Translations under genes and position numbers: made by a program
Part shown: piece after piece, positions 36,958 to 46,475 of the stretch
Layout: each line of letters opens with the position of its first letter
Position numbering within the stretch: the stretch's first letter is position 1
Source of the DNA: Yponomeuta sedellus
Lineage: Eukaryota > Arthropoda > Insecta > Lepidoptera > Yponomeutidae
Assembly (NCBI GenBank): GCA_934045075.1
Contig: OW203721.1
Span: 21,514,672-21,578,671 of the forward strand
Direction: 5' to 3'
DNA: 64,000 nt
The notes under the pieces: model-generated
What the model was told of the DNA's origin: nothing
Database searches by the model: none
What the model saw: only the letters and a program-made list of their open reading frames with translations

Positions 36958-37400
36958 TTTTTAAAAGAAAAATGTCGCGATTTTCCAGTATAATACAATT
37001 TCCAGCCAGGTAGTAAGGAAATGCTTGTCGCGTGTTTTAATTGTCAAAAATCGCGACTCTCTAGTACAATACAATTTCCAGCCTGACTACCCACTCAAAC
37101 GTCCGGGTCGCGCGGCCACGTAAGCATTAAACGTCCGCGCGCGCGAATTACATTTTTGCGCGCCGAGCGGCCGGTACCATTGTTAGAAAAACTGTAATAA
37201 TTATAGGACGATGCGTGTCGCGCGATTTAACTGTCAAAAGTCGCGATTTACTAGTACAATACACTTCGCAGTCTGGGTAGTACGACGACGCTAGTCTCGC
37301 TTTTTAATTATCAAAAGCCGCGACTTTACAGTACATTAACTGTCAAAATATAAAATTTTTGCGCCACAAAAAGCGAGACTCAGTCATTCTACTGTCCAGC
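36958..37400. repeat. Diverged local repeats with TCGCGA cores
   Basis: Four related blocks (about 36970, 37025, 37215, 37295) share TTTAA-TGTCAAAA-TCGCGA followed by a CTAGTACAATACA-TTTCCAGCCT-like segment. A CpG-rich piece (CGCGCGCGCGAATTAC...GCGCGCCGAGCGGCCGG) lies between the second and third. Unknown family. Confidence 0.6.
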
Positions 37401-37737
37401 CTCGGTAGTACTATACGGTGGTGTGATTAAAATGCGTAAAGCTCTACTTATTGAAGCGCGTATTTTAAATAATATTATCTTTTAATTTTCTCTGTTTATC
37501 GAAACCCTAGCCTAGCAGGTCTCGACTGATACCTAAAACGAAACGTATGTAACGGTAAAGATTTTCTTTTAAATAATTCAAACCCGACCATACGGCTGCG
37601 CCGGCCAGCTATTATAAAAAAGTATCGTTAGTCACAATTGTGGCGAAAGAATATAAAAATTTGACAGTCAATTTCGCCTTCGCGTTACCGCTTGACCAAG
37701 GCAGTCAAATTTCAAATAGCACCTATTGTATACTCAC
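37401..37737. other. Intron 2, donor side
   Basis: No recognised feature other than the start of intron 2 (GTGAGT on the minus strand at 37737). Confidence 0.5.
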
Positions 37738-37893
37738 TCAATCGGGACAGTTTGAATGCATCAGCCGTATTGATGACGTCAACGTAGGCTTGAAACTCGA
37801 GGCGGCCACGGCTACTGACGTTTTGATTGTGTTGCGTCATTGCGTATTTGAAAACATTCTGGATCTCCTCGGTGTTCTGGTCGAAGATGGCAC
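37738..37893 (-). CDS. GluR1-like: AMPA-type glutamate receptor, exon 2
   Basis: This 156-bp exon is preceded on the minus strand by TTGTCTATTGTGCAG and followed by GTGAGT. Its first two bases complete the Gly codon begun by exon 1 and its last base begins an Ile codon finished by exon 3. Residues 34-85 run GAIFDQNTEEIQNVFKYAM...SSRGRLEFQAYVDVINTADAFKLSRL. The opening (V)GAIFD is the usual first beta strand of the receptor amino-terminal domain. The run ending NTADAFKLSRLICNQF across the exon 2/3 junction closely fits insect AMPA-type GluRI proteins. Frame and junction phases agree with exons 1 and 3. Confidence 0.92.
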
Positions 37894-37954
37894 CTGCACA
37901 ATAGACAAGGAAGTGAGAAAACTTGATAAGAAACCACATTATACTTTTTTTTTA

Positions 37955-38030
37955 TTTTGCCTTTAAACGTCCCACTGCAGGGCATACAAGCCTTCTCTCA
38001 GAGAGAGAGAGAGAGAGAGAGAGAAAAAAA
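37955..38030 (-). mobile_element. SINE tail fragment with (GA)n
   Basis: CCCACTGCAGGGCATACAAGCCTTCTCTCAGAGAGA is the inverse of the moth SINE tail CCTGTGCCCTGCAGTGGG. A GA run lies at 37999-38024. Confidence 0.5.
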
Positions 38031-38507
38031 CACTTTAGACACGATGGAATTAATAAAGAAGCACTTTACATTTTACAAAATTAATCACATATAGAGGGTT
38101 TCCTTTCTTTACAGCAGATGCTTGCATTCTGACTTTTCAGTTGGCATCCAACTTAAAATTTTATGAACATTTCAAAAATAACTATTTTTAGTATCACTCC
38201 GCATGAGACTCCATATATTCGGAAAGGCTACAAAATGAAAATGTAATAAAACTCGCGCTCTTTCTGTAGGAAATTTAAATTTCGTGAAAACCCCACCTGC
38301 ACCAGATTGCTGGTAAGAGCCCGCAAGTGCGTTCAGACATACTTTGTCACTCGCTTTCCATTAATTAGACTAAAATATTTTTTTGTCTAATTAATGGAAG
38401 AGATATTTACCATTTAAGGCTTACTTGCAAAGAGATTCAAATAGCGGATTATAAAAAAAAATTTTTAAATTCCTATCAAGTAAATAGGTTCCTCCAAATA
38501 CGAAGGA
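38031..38507. other. Intron 1; perfect hairpin
   Basis: Arms TTCCATTAATTAGAC (38356-38370) and the reverse complement (38385-38399) flank a 14-nt loop. Otherwise nothing is recognised. Confidence 0.5.
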
Positions 38508-38850
38508 AGGAATCGTTCGTGGCCTAGTGGAACCTAGTGATAAGAATCAAAGACTTGGGTTAAGCAACAACAGGCGTGGTCAGGTGCTGGATGCGAAACC
38601 ATCTCGTGAGTACCGCTAGTGGCATTTTTTCCAAGCGCTTCCGTGCTTCGCAAGGCACGTGAAGCCTTTGATGCCGGCTGTCATGTAATGGCAGTCGTTC
38701 AGCCACGTCAGGGGCCTTATGGGCGGCTTGATATGGCCCACCAGTTTCTTACAATCCTCCACCAATCTGGACTTGGCCCTCGTGGTGCGGTATGGCCTAA
38801 CGTTTCTGCGATGCAGGAAGAGGCCCGTGCCCTAGCAGTGTGAACCAAAT
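38508..38850 (+). mobile_element. 5S-derived SINE, diverged
   Basis: It begins CGTTCGTGGCCTAGTGGAACC. The 5S-like block GGTTAAGCAACAACAGGCGTGG is at about 38558, and the end is GAAGAGGCCCGTGCCCTAGC. Several small deletions. No target-site duplication seen. Confidence 0.8.
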
Positions 38851-38969
38851 GCAAAATATAAATAGTTACTTAAACTCTGTGATTAAGGTCGTTGAAAAGA
38901 CTATGATAGAAGATTTTTGTCAATTGTTTTCTCCAAAATGATCTATGTTTTAAAATGGGGGTATTATAG

Positions 38970-39045
38970 TTTAACGTGTAACGTTTGTTAAGTCGCAGTT
39001 TCCGTGCTCCTTTGAATAAAATCGGCTTGATTTGATTTTAGATAA
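38970..39045 (+). mobile_element. LINE 3' tail fragment
   Basis: GTAACGTTTGTTAAGTCGCAGTTTCC...TTTGAATAAAATCGGCTTGATTTGATTTT is a diverged end of the 19885-20330 family. Confidence 0.5.
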
Positions 39046-39604
39046 TTGCATTTAACGTTTTCTCTTTTATTTGTAGCTTATATTTGTCCCACGGCAGAGT
39101 ACAGACCTTCCCTTAATTTTTTATTAAATATTTAAAAACTGAAATAAAAAAAACAAGTATATGGGGTTTTGAGACAAATAAAACATACTCTCACACACAA
39201 ATCGATCTGAATTCGTTAAGTTTGTTTGATTATTACACATTATTACACCAAAAATACATTAACAGCAACTTAATTCACATAAAATGTGATAAACATTATA
39301 TATATACAAAGGCGAACTTATATCAACAAAAATTTCTGCCAGCCACTTGCTTTTTTTCAGAAAACAATACATAAGATGCTTAGACGCGCTAATAAGCGCC
39401 ACCAATGATATAAAAATCATAACACGTTGTATGATACGTTTTTTTTTTCAAAAATTAAACGTGAGAAATCTTAATATCTGTGGTAACTATATTTAGAACG
39501 TACAGCCTATAATAAATATCTTACGAATTTAATCGATTTCCGCTAAAAACGGCAGTTTCAGGCGGAAATTGATTAATGTCCTAATTTGTTGATCCTAGGT
39601 TCTA

Positions 39605-40120
39605 AAGGTGGCATTTTTCCGAGCGCTTCCGTGCTTCGCAAGCCGTTAGTGCCGGATCATTCGCGCAGGATCGTGCGTGATTTCATGGACGGCTTGCGGC
39701 GGAAGGATCCCCGGTCCAAGGATACCATCTCCGTAAGTGCCTTGCTTTCATTAAACTTAACAGCTAAGTTCCAGATTGATGAACCTAAGGATCAAGGCAC
39801 ACTGACGCGCAGTTTGAGAAGGAGCGTGAAATTCTTTGCACGTATTCCCACTCGTTAATTTCGTGCCGTATTTGGCACTTCCGTGCTTCGCAAGGCACGC
39901 TAAGCCATTGGTGCCGGCTGTCATATAATGACAGTCGTTAAGCCATGTCACAGGCCTTATGGGCGGCTTGATAACTTCTGACAGTAAGGCTCGCCACTGT
40001 CTTATAATCTTCCACCGAACCGGACTTGGCCCCCGTTGGTGGAGTATGACCTTACCTCCTGCGATGCAAGAAGAGACTCGTGCCCCAGCAGTGGGGACAT
40101 ATAAGGGTTAATAACGATAA
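39605..40120 (+). mobile_element. Split 5S-derived SINE
   Basis: The first piece (39605-39653) covers GGTGGCATTTTTCCGAGCGC...AGCCGTTAGTGCCGG. The second (39873-40120) restarts at CACTTCCGTGCTTCGCAAGG and runs to GGGTTAATAACG. The two pieces overlap by about 30 bp around the shared CTTCCGTGCTTCGCAA, so the middle segment is bracketed by repeated SINE sequence. Confidence 0.75.
39654..39872 (+). pseudogene. Exon-like segment of unknown origin inside the SINE
   Basis: It opens in frame as DHSRRIVRDFMDGLRRKD then PRSKDTIS, and is followed directly by GTAAGT, a consensus splice donor. Codons are GC-rich and coding-like, unlike the AT-rich surroundings, and nothing else in the window matches. I do not recognise the protein. 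It could be a captured host exon with its donor and some intron, or part of an unknown transposon. Confidence 0.4.
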
Positions 40121-40262
40121 CCAGGTTCTAAACTGTAGGTTGTATAAATAGTTATCACAGTTGCTAAGATTCTCATGTTCACTTTTAAACAAAACGTATT
40201 ATAAAATAAATTATTATTTGTATTCCATTGGTGGCGCTACTTAGCGTCCATAAGCGCCTTAA

Positions 40263-40579
40263 AAATTTTCCTGCTTCGAAAAACAATTTGTTCCATGAGC
40301 CCATCTTCTCCCAAAATACTTACAGCACATATGCAAGAATCGTTAATTGGTCACTTATAGGAATGTTTCCTTCTTATTACAAACTTATTTGTGCAGATGT
40401 ATTGTATGGGGAACACAAAATGTTACTGCAAAGTTAAGTTTGCACCCTGAGGGCGCGAGTCGTTATACACTTGACCTACACAATACAATCCACTTGTCTT
40501 AATAAATATTTTGAGTTCAGTATTGATGCGTCATCGAAAACATTTAGTAAGATGATTTCACAATAATAACTTTTTGTAT
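40263..40579. other. Intron 1, nothing recognised
   Basis: AT-rich sequence; no exon or repeat family supported. Confidence 0.4.
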
Positions 40580-40640
40580 ATAGCCTATAAACGACTCACT
40601 TCAGGGCACAGGCCTTCTCTCAGAGAGAGATTGATTGATT
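40580..40640 (-). mobile_element. SINE tail fragment
   Basis: CGACTCACTTCAGGGCACAGGCCTTCTCTCAGAGAGAG is the inverse of the moth SINE tail; compare 37955-38030 and 53200-53245. Confidence 0.5.
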
Positions 40641-40734
40641 GAAGATGTTTACTCAAATAAAATACAGAAGAATACAGAAGTTGGTTTCTGTCAAACTGCG
40701 TAACAGTTTGTTGGATGCTCTTGGTTTTACAATT

Positions 40735-40950
40735 ATAATAATAAATAATAATAATAAATATTCATGTACATATTACACAGATCTCGTTAGCCCTATACTA
40801 AGTACAACTAAATGACTTGTGTTATAGGTGCTAACTGGACGATAGATTTAATACAATAAATACATGGATAACATCCAAGACCCGAGACAAACTACAAAAG
40901 TTCGTTTCCTAGCTTGACCCGGCCGGGGATCGAACCCGAGCACGATGATG
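40735..40950 (-). repeat. Interspersed repeat with tRNA-like box B
   Basis: The inverse of 15725-15900 (ATTACACAGATCTCGTTAGCCC...GACCCGAGACAAAC). It is followed by CCGGGGATCGAACCCGAG, a box B-like motif on the minus strand, suggesting a SINE. Confidence 0.5.
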
Positions 40951-41261
40951 ATGAGATGAGGGGAACATCGAATTTCAATTATTCTTATATGCTGGGTACA
41001 TAATATTCAAAAAAAGGTTTTTGAAAACTCCCTACACACTAATTACAGGCTTATTTCCACGCCTGCTTCCCGCGGATTGGCAATTTCAAGCTTTAAGGTA
41101 TTTGGACACATCAAACACTGGTTTCCTCGAGATGTTTTCCTGCACAGTTAGCGAGTGGTATTACTACTATATTATAGTAATTAGCTAAGTAATTAGCATA
41201 ATTAGCGAAGTTATTAACTTCACTACTTAAACTCGTATATCTTCGATATCACCTCATATAA

Positions 41262-41530
41262 TGTCCCCACTACGACACGGGTCTCTTCTTGCATCGCAGG
41301 AAGGTTAGGCCATACTCAGCCGCCCATCCAGGCCTGTGGCATGGCTTAGCGACTGCCATTACGTGACACCCGTCCATCATTAGCTTAACGTGCTTTGCGA
41401 AGCACGGGAGCGCTCGGAAAAATGCTACTAGTGGTAGTCACAGGAGAATCATGCGCTTGACCGCGCCTATTGTGGCTTAACTCAAGTGATAGATTCCAAG
41501 CACTCGGTTCGACTAGGCCACGAGCGTTTC
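41262..41530 (-). mobile_element. 5S-derived SINE with internal deletion
   Basis: It runs from ATGTCCCCACTACGACACGGG to ACTAGGCCACGAGCG. Roughly 70 bp of the middle (GGACTTGGCCCCCGTGG region) is missing. The 5S-like block is diverged. Confidence 0.78.
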
Positions 41531-41926
41531 TACACGTATACTTATTAAAAGATCTAATTACAATAACTCGCAAGAGACACGTGAAAGGAAAACTCCAGCA
41601 TTATTTTATGCGGGTCTGCTCTCAGAGCAAGTAGTGAACACCCCATTTGGCCGGTTTTATCCCTTTATTCGAGATATTCGAGTGAGACCAGCCCGTATCC
41701 CGAAAAGCGTCATCGACTTGATATATAGCTGCTGACCACTACGTTTATCGGAATCACAGGCAGTGCGCTCATTCTTGTAGGGGTTTGCCTGCAAGAAGCT
41801 TGCTTCTAAGAATCTTGAAAGCGCGATTACGTTTTTCTTTGAACTTATTTTCTTACTTCGAGAGGAAGTGATCCACTTATTTCTCTAATTGATGCTTTTG
41901 CCATCGGATAGAAATAAGATTCCTAG
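41531..41926. other. Intron 1, nothing recognised
   Basis: No gene or repeat signal identified. Confidence 0.4.
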
Positions 41927-42510
41927 ATAATTCTCAAGGTAAAAAAAAAACAATTTAGAGGCTAAAAATTCCACCCATGCCGGGATTCGAACCCGCGACC
42001 TCTGGCTATCCGTGCCAGCGCTCTTCCAATTGAGCAAATGGGCGACTCACCGGCATCAGTGAAATTTTGAACCTCTTTACATTATTCTCTGTATTACGTA
42101 CAGGCAGCGACATCTAGCTTAAGTAAATTGCATCACTTACAGCCCCGACTTCCCTCCTTTGCAGTTAGGTTTTTACATCGGAATGATATCACTGTACCCA
42201 CATGATTATACTATTTTTATTTTTAATGCACTAACCCGTGCTAAGGACAATTTTAAAACCTATTTAGAGGCTAAAAATTCCACCCATGCCGGGATTCGAA
42301 CCCGCGACCTCTGGCTATCCGTGCCAGCGCTCTTCCAATTGAGCTAATGGGCGACTGACCGGCTCAATTGGAAGAGCGCTGGCACGGATAGCCAGAGGTC
42401 GCGGGTTCGAATCCAGGCATGGGTGGAATTTTTAGCCTCTAAATAGGTTTTAAAATTGTCCTTAGCACGGGTTAGTGCATTAAAAATAAAAATAGTATAA
42501 TTCTCAAGGT
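41927..42510 (+). mobile_element. Three-unit tRNA-type SINE array sharing one 14-bp TSD
   Basis: Perfect ATAATTCTCAAGGT copies (41927-41940, 42497-42510) bracket a 556-bp insert. It holds two minus-oriented units in tandem (41941-42245 and 42246-42356), then a plus-oriented 3' part (42357-42496) ending in the family tail. The second and third units form a long hairpin around GGGCGACTGACCGG. One duplication for three units implies insertion as a multimer. Confidence 0.87.
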
Positions 42511-43623
42511 GTTGAGCACTTTATGAATATTATAAAAGAATTTGTATTTTTAATTTAGCTGAAGGATTTTTATGGTCATTTCTTTTATAAATTACTATAG
42601 TGAATAAAGTAATATACAGGTCGAATTAATGACGTCCTACGTTTTTAAAGTCGGTTACGAGCAAAAATTGTCTACAACGTTTATTATCGCAAGATACTTT
42701 GTCAAGCCAAGTTCATTGCAGATTCCATTTTATTTTACCTACTTTCATACCATACTTTGCTATTATAAAGATGTTCCTCAGAGACCAAACGCCAGACTCT
42801 CAAGACGATCAATTCTACTCGACCAAATGCGTGGTGGTAAACTATCACTTCGTCTTTTTTCACTCGAGAAGGTTGGACATTATGTCCCAAGAGCCATTTT
42901 CACCATCTGATTCTTTCTAATGATATATTTCGTTCATTCCTTATATCTTCTTGCCATCGACTTGATATTCGAGTGGGATAAACTTTATTTTTGACGATGT
43001 CATCGGTAACTATTAAGATGAGGAAATCGTGTTGTATAGATTCACAATAAATTCAGTGTTGTTTTATAAGTAATTATGTAAAGTACCTACATTGTATCTT
43101 CTGAGGTAACCTATAAATTTATTTATTTATTTATTTATTCAGTTTGGAGAATCATCAGCTTAAACTTTTAACATAACAATGTGACTTAATCTCTAAAAGC
43201 TAATAACAGATTCTCGCCAGTAGTAACACATTATAAAAACTAAAACACGTGTGGACACTTGCTAATCCATGTAGTAAATACAAAAAAATGAAAAAAAAAA
43301 AAAAAAAAACAAGCCAAGCCATGTAACATAATTAGACCTCGCTCGCAAAAAAGGTCGAACTCATTAGTCGCCTTAAAGTCGATACCTTCGTATTGAACAA
43401 ATCAAGTTCACCGTGTAATTTAAGTAATTTATTATAATGATTACTCGCACGCACAATAAAACTATTTTGTCTATATTGTCTATAAATAAGAAGTATGTTA
43501 CATTATAAAGCTGGTTGGTTTCCAGAATAAACAAAATTAAAATTAAACAAGTTCTTTATGTAGCCTATGTCAACAGAAACTATGTGCTTCATTACCACGC
43601 GTGCCCACGGATTAACCCACCGT
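42511..43623. other. Intron 1; low-complexity runs
   Basis: A 93-codon frame at 42629 has no recognisable domain. A (TTTA)n lies at 43117-43139 and an A18 run near 43291-43308. No exon is seen. Confidence 0.4.
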
Positions 43624-44031
43624 GAACACCTTAGACACTCGTGGACACTCGAAGCGCTCGTGGCCTAGGCGAACCGAGTGATTGGAATCAATCACTTGGT
43701 TAAGCAACAACAGGCGCGATCAGGTGCAGGATGGGTGAGCGTCCCGTGACTACCGCTAGTGGCATTTTTCCGAGCGCTTCCGTGCTTCGCAAGGCACGCT
43801 AAGCCGTTGGTGCCGGCTGTCATATAATGGCAGTCGTTAAGCCATGTCAGAGGCCTTATGGGCGGCTTGATAACTTCTGACTGTAAGACCCGCCACTGTC
43901 TTACAATCCTCCACCAACCCGGACTTGGCCCCCGTGGTGGAGTATGGCCTAACCTTCATGCGATGCAGGAAGAGATTCGTGCCCCGGCAGTGGGGACATA
44001 CAAGGGTTGATAACGAACACCTTAGACACTC
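43624..44031 (+). mobile_element. 5S-derived SINE, full length, 17-bp TSD
   Basis: GAACACCTTAGACACTC flanks it exactly (43624-43640, 44015-44031). This is one of the best copies. The head GAAGCGCTCGTGGCCTAGGC is at 43651. The 5S-like block GGTTAAGCAACAACAGGCGC...GGATGGGTGAGC is at 43698-43740. The body and 3' end run to CAAGGGTTGATAAC. It is inserted into the older SINE that resumes at 44032. Confidence 0.92.
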
Positions 44032-44170
44032 AGGTTTCCACACGGTGTTTACCTTCACTTTCAGCGAGTGATATTGCTACTATAACACGTAGCTTAGAAG
44101 ACAATGTCATTGGTAGGATACGAACCCATGACCACCAAATGTGAGGCTGGCGTTCTACCGCTTTGCTACC
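44032..44170 (-). mobile_element. tRNA-derived SINE split by the 5S-SINE
   Basis: The minus strand has the tRNA-like head GGTGGTAGCAAAGCGGTAGAACGCC...CATGGGTTCGTATCC. The body holds CACTCGCTGAAAGTGAAGGTAAACACCGTG. The rest of its body lies left of the insertion, before 43640. Confidence 0.65.
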
Positions 44171-44285
44171 ACCGCTTTAGTTCAACAAACTAAGTATCCA
44201 GAAATAAAACTTAGCAAATTAGTATTTAAGTCAGCTGAAGTAGTAAGTAATTGAGCACAAATACAATAACAACTCTGTTTAAAGA

Positions 44286-44430
44286 AAGACAAAGATCTGG
44301 CACGGATAGTCAGAGGTTGCGGGTTCAAATCCCGGCATGGGTGAAATTTTTAGCCTCTAAATAGGTTTTTAAATTTGTTCCTTAGCACGGGTTAGTGCAT
44401 TAAAAATAAAAATAGTATCAAGACAAATAT
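44286..44430 (+). mobile_element. 5'-truncated tRNA-type SINE
   Basis: A 123-bp insert runs from CTGGCACGGATAGTCAGAGG to the tail AAAAATAGTATC. It is flanked by AAGACAAAGAT (44286-44296) and AAGACAAATAT (44420-44430), a target-site duplication with one change. It is a simple single unit, unlike the fold-back copies. Confidence 0.85.
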
Positions 44431-44964
44431 TTCATATCATTTTGTATCAATGTCAAGAGCAGAATTATTCCTAAAAAACATGTCTAATGTAATCGTTTTG
44501 AAGCTAATAAGATTTTTTTGTTAATGGTCCGGAATTTCGTCGCTGAGTAATTTGGAATCTTCTGTTGATAAATTTGGAATTTCATTTATTTATCAAATTA
44601 TTTTCTGCAGATGCTGCTGAAGAGATGTTTATTTCTGACATAAAGTATTTTATAAACAAAGTTGTTGATGGTTGAAATTATAGCCATCTTTCATTTTAAT
44701 CCTGAGGTGATTAAATTGATAGCTCTCAAATGTAATCTAAAAACCATTTCAGATAAAGTTTAATTAGAATATCATAATTGTTATTATGTAAACTTAATTT
44801 AGTTACAAGCCAGAAAGTCTACAAATATCACAAAAATCAAGTAATGCCAAAAATAGATTGAGTTGATGTCGAGCCAGAAGCAATAATTATAGGGTTCCGT
44901 AGGAGGGGGGGTTTTTATTGTTTCTACAACTTCACCAAAAGAATTTTCATCGGAACGTAACATA
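44431..44964. other. Intron 1, nothing recognised
   Basis: AT-rich sequence without exon or repeat signals. Confidence 0.4.
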
Positions 44965-45065
44965 TCATAGCCTCACGCCTGTATCCCAGAGGGATAGGCA
45001 GAGACCAGGGACTGCCACGATCCTGACAGATCACTTTCGCTTTATCAACGTTCATTAGTTCTAGT
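44965..45065 (-). mobile_element. LINE C-terminal fragment
   Basis: The inverse of the VSAYPSGIQA block: CATAGCCTCACGCCTGTATC...CACGATCCTGACAGATCAC...CAACGTTCATTAG. Same family as 2955-3262. Confidence 0.65.
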
Positions 45066-45143
45066 AGTATTAGTATTAGTTGGTTCAAGGTATTTTTTAT
45101 CTTTCCCTTTGAAATGAAATGAAAAGGTTTTATTCAAAGCAGC

Positions 45144-45161
45144 GCCCCACGTTGGGCGCCA
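45144..45161 (-). promoter_or_regulatory. LTR-element primer binding site (tRNA-Lys type)
   Basis: The minus strand reads TGGCGCCCAACGTGGGGC directly beside the LTR end. This is the known primer-binding sequence complementary to the tRNA-Lys(1,2) 3' end. Confidence 0.8.
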
Positions 45162-45162
45162 T

Positions 45163-45672
45163 TGAAACGTTGTATATCTTTTATAATAATGTTACGGGCT
45201 AGGGTTCTGGATTTAGATGTAAAACGCCAATGACAACTTCTTAGGATTTATTCACGCACGGTCTGGTCTCCAGGTCTTCACGACACTAAGTCCACACGTA
45301 GATTCCAATCGCAGGTCCAATCGAAGTCCAATAGTATCGCTGAGGTCGTAGGTTATTGCTCGTATCGCAGGTATGTTCGCTCGAAGTTCACTCTTCGCTA
45401 TTCCAAACGGAACTGACCGCGCGCCGCGGCGGCCGCTATTTATATCCGCCGGCAAGGGTTCCCGTACCTACGTACCTACGTACCTACACTCGGTACACGC
45501 GGCAACGTCGCTCTAACAGTTACATATCAAAGAGTTTTGAACCTTATGCCAGTGGAAATACGAGTCATTATTGCTTGCAGCGTTTATTGTTTACTAAAAC
45601 GCAGCATGCGGCGACTATTCGACAGGCTTCTAGAAGGCTCTATTCTAGATGGTTCGGGATAGGACCGCGACA
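45163..45672 (-). mobile_element. LTR of a retrotransposon, truncated just past its PBS
   Basis: On the minus strand the LTR starts TGTCGCGGTCCTATCCCG (45672) and ends ...TTTCA next to the PBS. TATAAATA at 45437-45444 is followed about 30 nt later by a TCAGTT initiator (45411-45416), so a core promoter is visible. After the PBS the sequence passes into a LINE 3' tail (45110-45143) with shared AGCGC, so the internal coding region is absent. Whether it is Ty3/gypsy-like or another LTR class cannot be told without coding sequence. Confidence 0.7.
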
Positions 45673-45904
45673 ATAATAATAAACACTGGATCGACTTCAA
45701 TTGTGGCTTTATTTGTAGATATGTAGTAATATTTTACAATAAAACAGAAAACTGGATAAAAACGGAGAATCAAGTAAAATAGTCGGATCTGGTCGAAGTG
45801 TAAAGTAGTAATGATAAAAATGAGGGAAATTTGGAAATGTGTGACAAAATTTTAATATTTGAAAATGATAGATAGAAATTAAAATAAAATGGTGTAAAGA
45901 GGTT
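45673..45904. other. Intron 1, nothing recognised
   Basis: AT-rich. Confidence 0.35.
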
Positions 45905-46075
45905 TGCACCTTTACAAGGCATTTTTTATCTTTCCCTTTGAAATTAAATGAAAAGGTTTTATTCGAAGCAGCGCATAAACTGAGGCTTAATGAACGCTCC
46001 AATTCAAACTAGGTGTCCAAAATCTAGACCATTTTGGAGAAAAAAAACTCCAAACTTAGTCTATCTAATACATTC
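45905..46075 (-). mobile_element. LINE 3' end fragment
   Basis: AAAAGGTTTTATTCGAAGCAGCGCATAAACTGAGGC...CAATTCAAACTAGGTGTCC is the inverse of the 19885-20330 family 3' end. Confidence 0.65.
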
Positions 46076-46244
46076 CCTATTTGGTGGTGATTTTCAATGG
46101 AATTTTAACAATTTTTCTCTTATAAATTGTTCGACTTTTTCTCATTATCTGATAGGTAGTAAATATACCGGCCAAATGTAGGGATACGAAGAAGAAGGGG
46201 TTTAGTACCTGCTTTACAAAACTAACAACTTTAATGACATAATG

Positions 46245-46345
46245 TAAGACAAGATAAGAAAATTCTTTATTGTACACCAGGAAACAAAACAAACTTAAAA
46301 TAATTATAAACATATACAGTATAATTTATTGGCGGCCTTATTGCT
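46245..46345 (-). mobile_element. LINE 3'-end fragment
   Basis: AAAATTCTTTATTGTACACC...ATTGGCGGCCTTATTGC is the inverse of the AATAAGGCCGCC...AAAGAATATTC family. Diverged. Confidence 0.5.
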
Positions 46346-46365
46346 GCCATAATATATTTGCCAAG

Positions 46366-46475
46366 TCGTCGTCGTCAGGCTATACTAGTCCACTTCTGGA
46401 CCTAGCCCTCCCCTAAAGAGCGCCACGTTGTGCTATCATAGGGGGTAATGCCCATAATCCCCACGCTGGGCATAC
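46366..46475 (-). mobile_element. LINE 3'-end fragment (YVQQWTS-type)
   Basis: The inverse of the 479-735 and 32455-32612 family, from CGTCGTCGTCAGGCTATACTAG to CCCCACGCTGGGCAT. Confidence 0.65.

Larger units (their letters stand above)
39372..40262. mobile_element. TIR MITE interrupted by 5S-SINE pieces
   Basis: The left end (AAGCGCCACCAATGATATAAAAATCATA) and right end (inverse of GCGCCACCAATGGAATA) match MITEs at 55598-56095 and 62882-63243. The interior block ATCGATTTCCGCTAAAAACGGCAGTTT is also shared. The centre is broken by SINE fragments at 39605-39653 and 39873-40120 and by the segment 39654-39872. The right border ends in GCGCCTTAA. Confidence 0.7.

Noticed and set aside
45252..45455. 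67-codon minus-strand frame
   Set aside because: It lies inside an LTR, across the core promoter and downstream LTR sequence.
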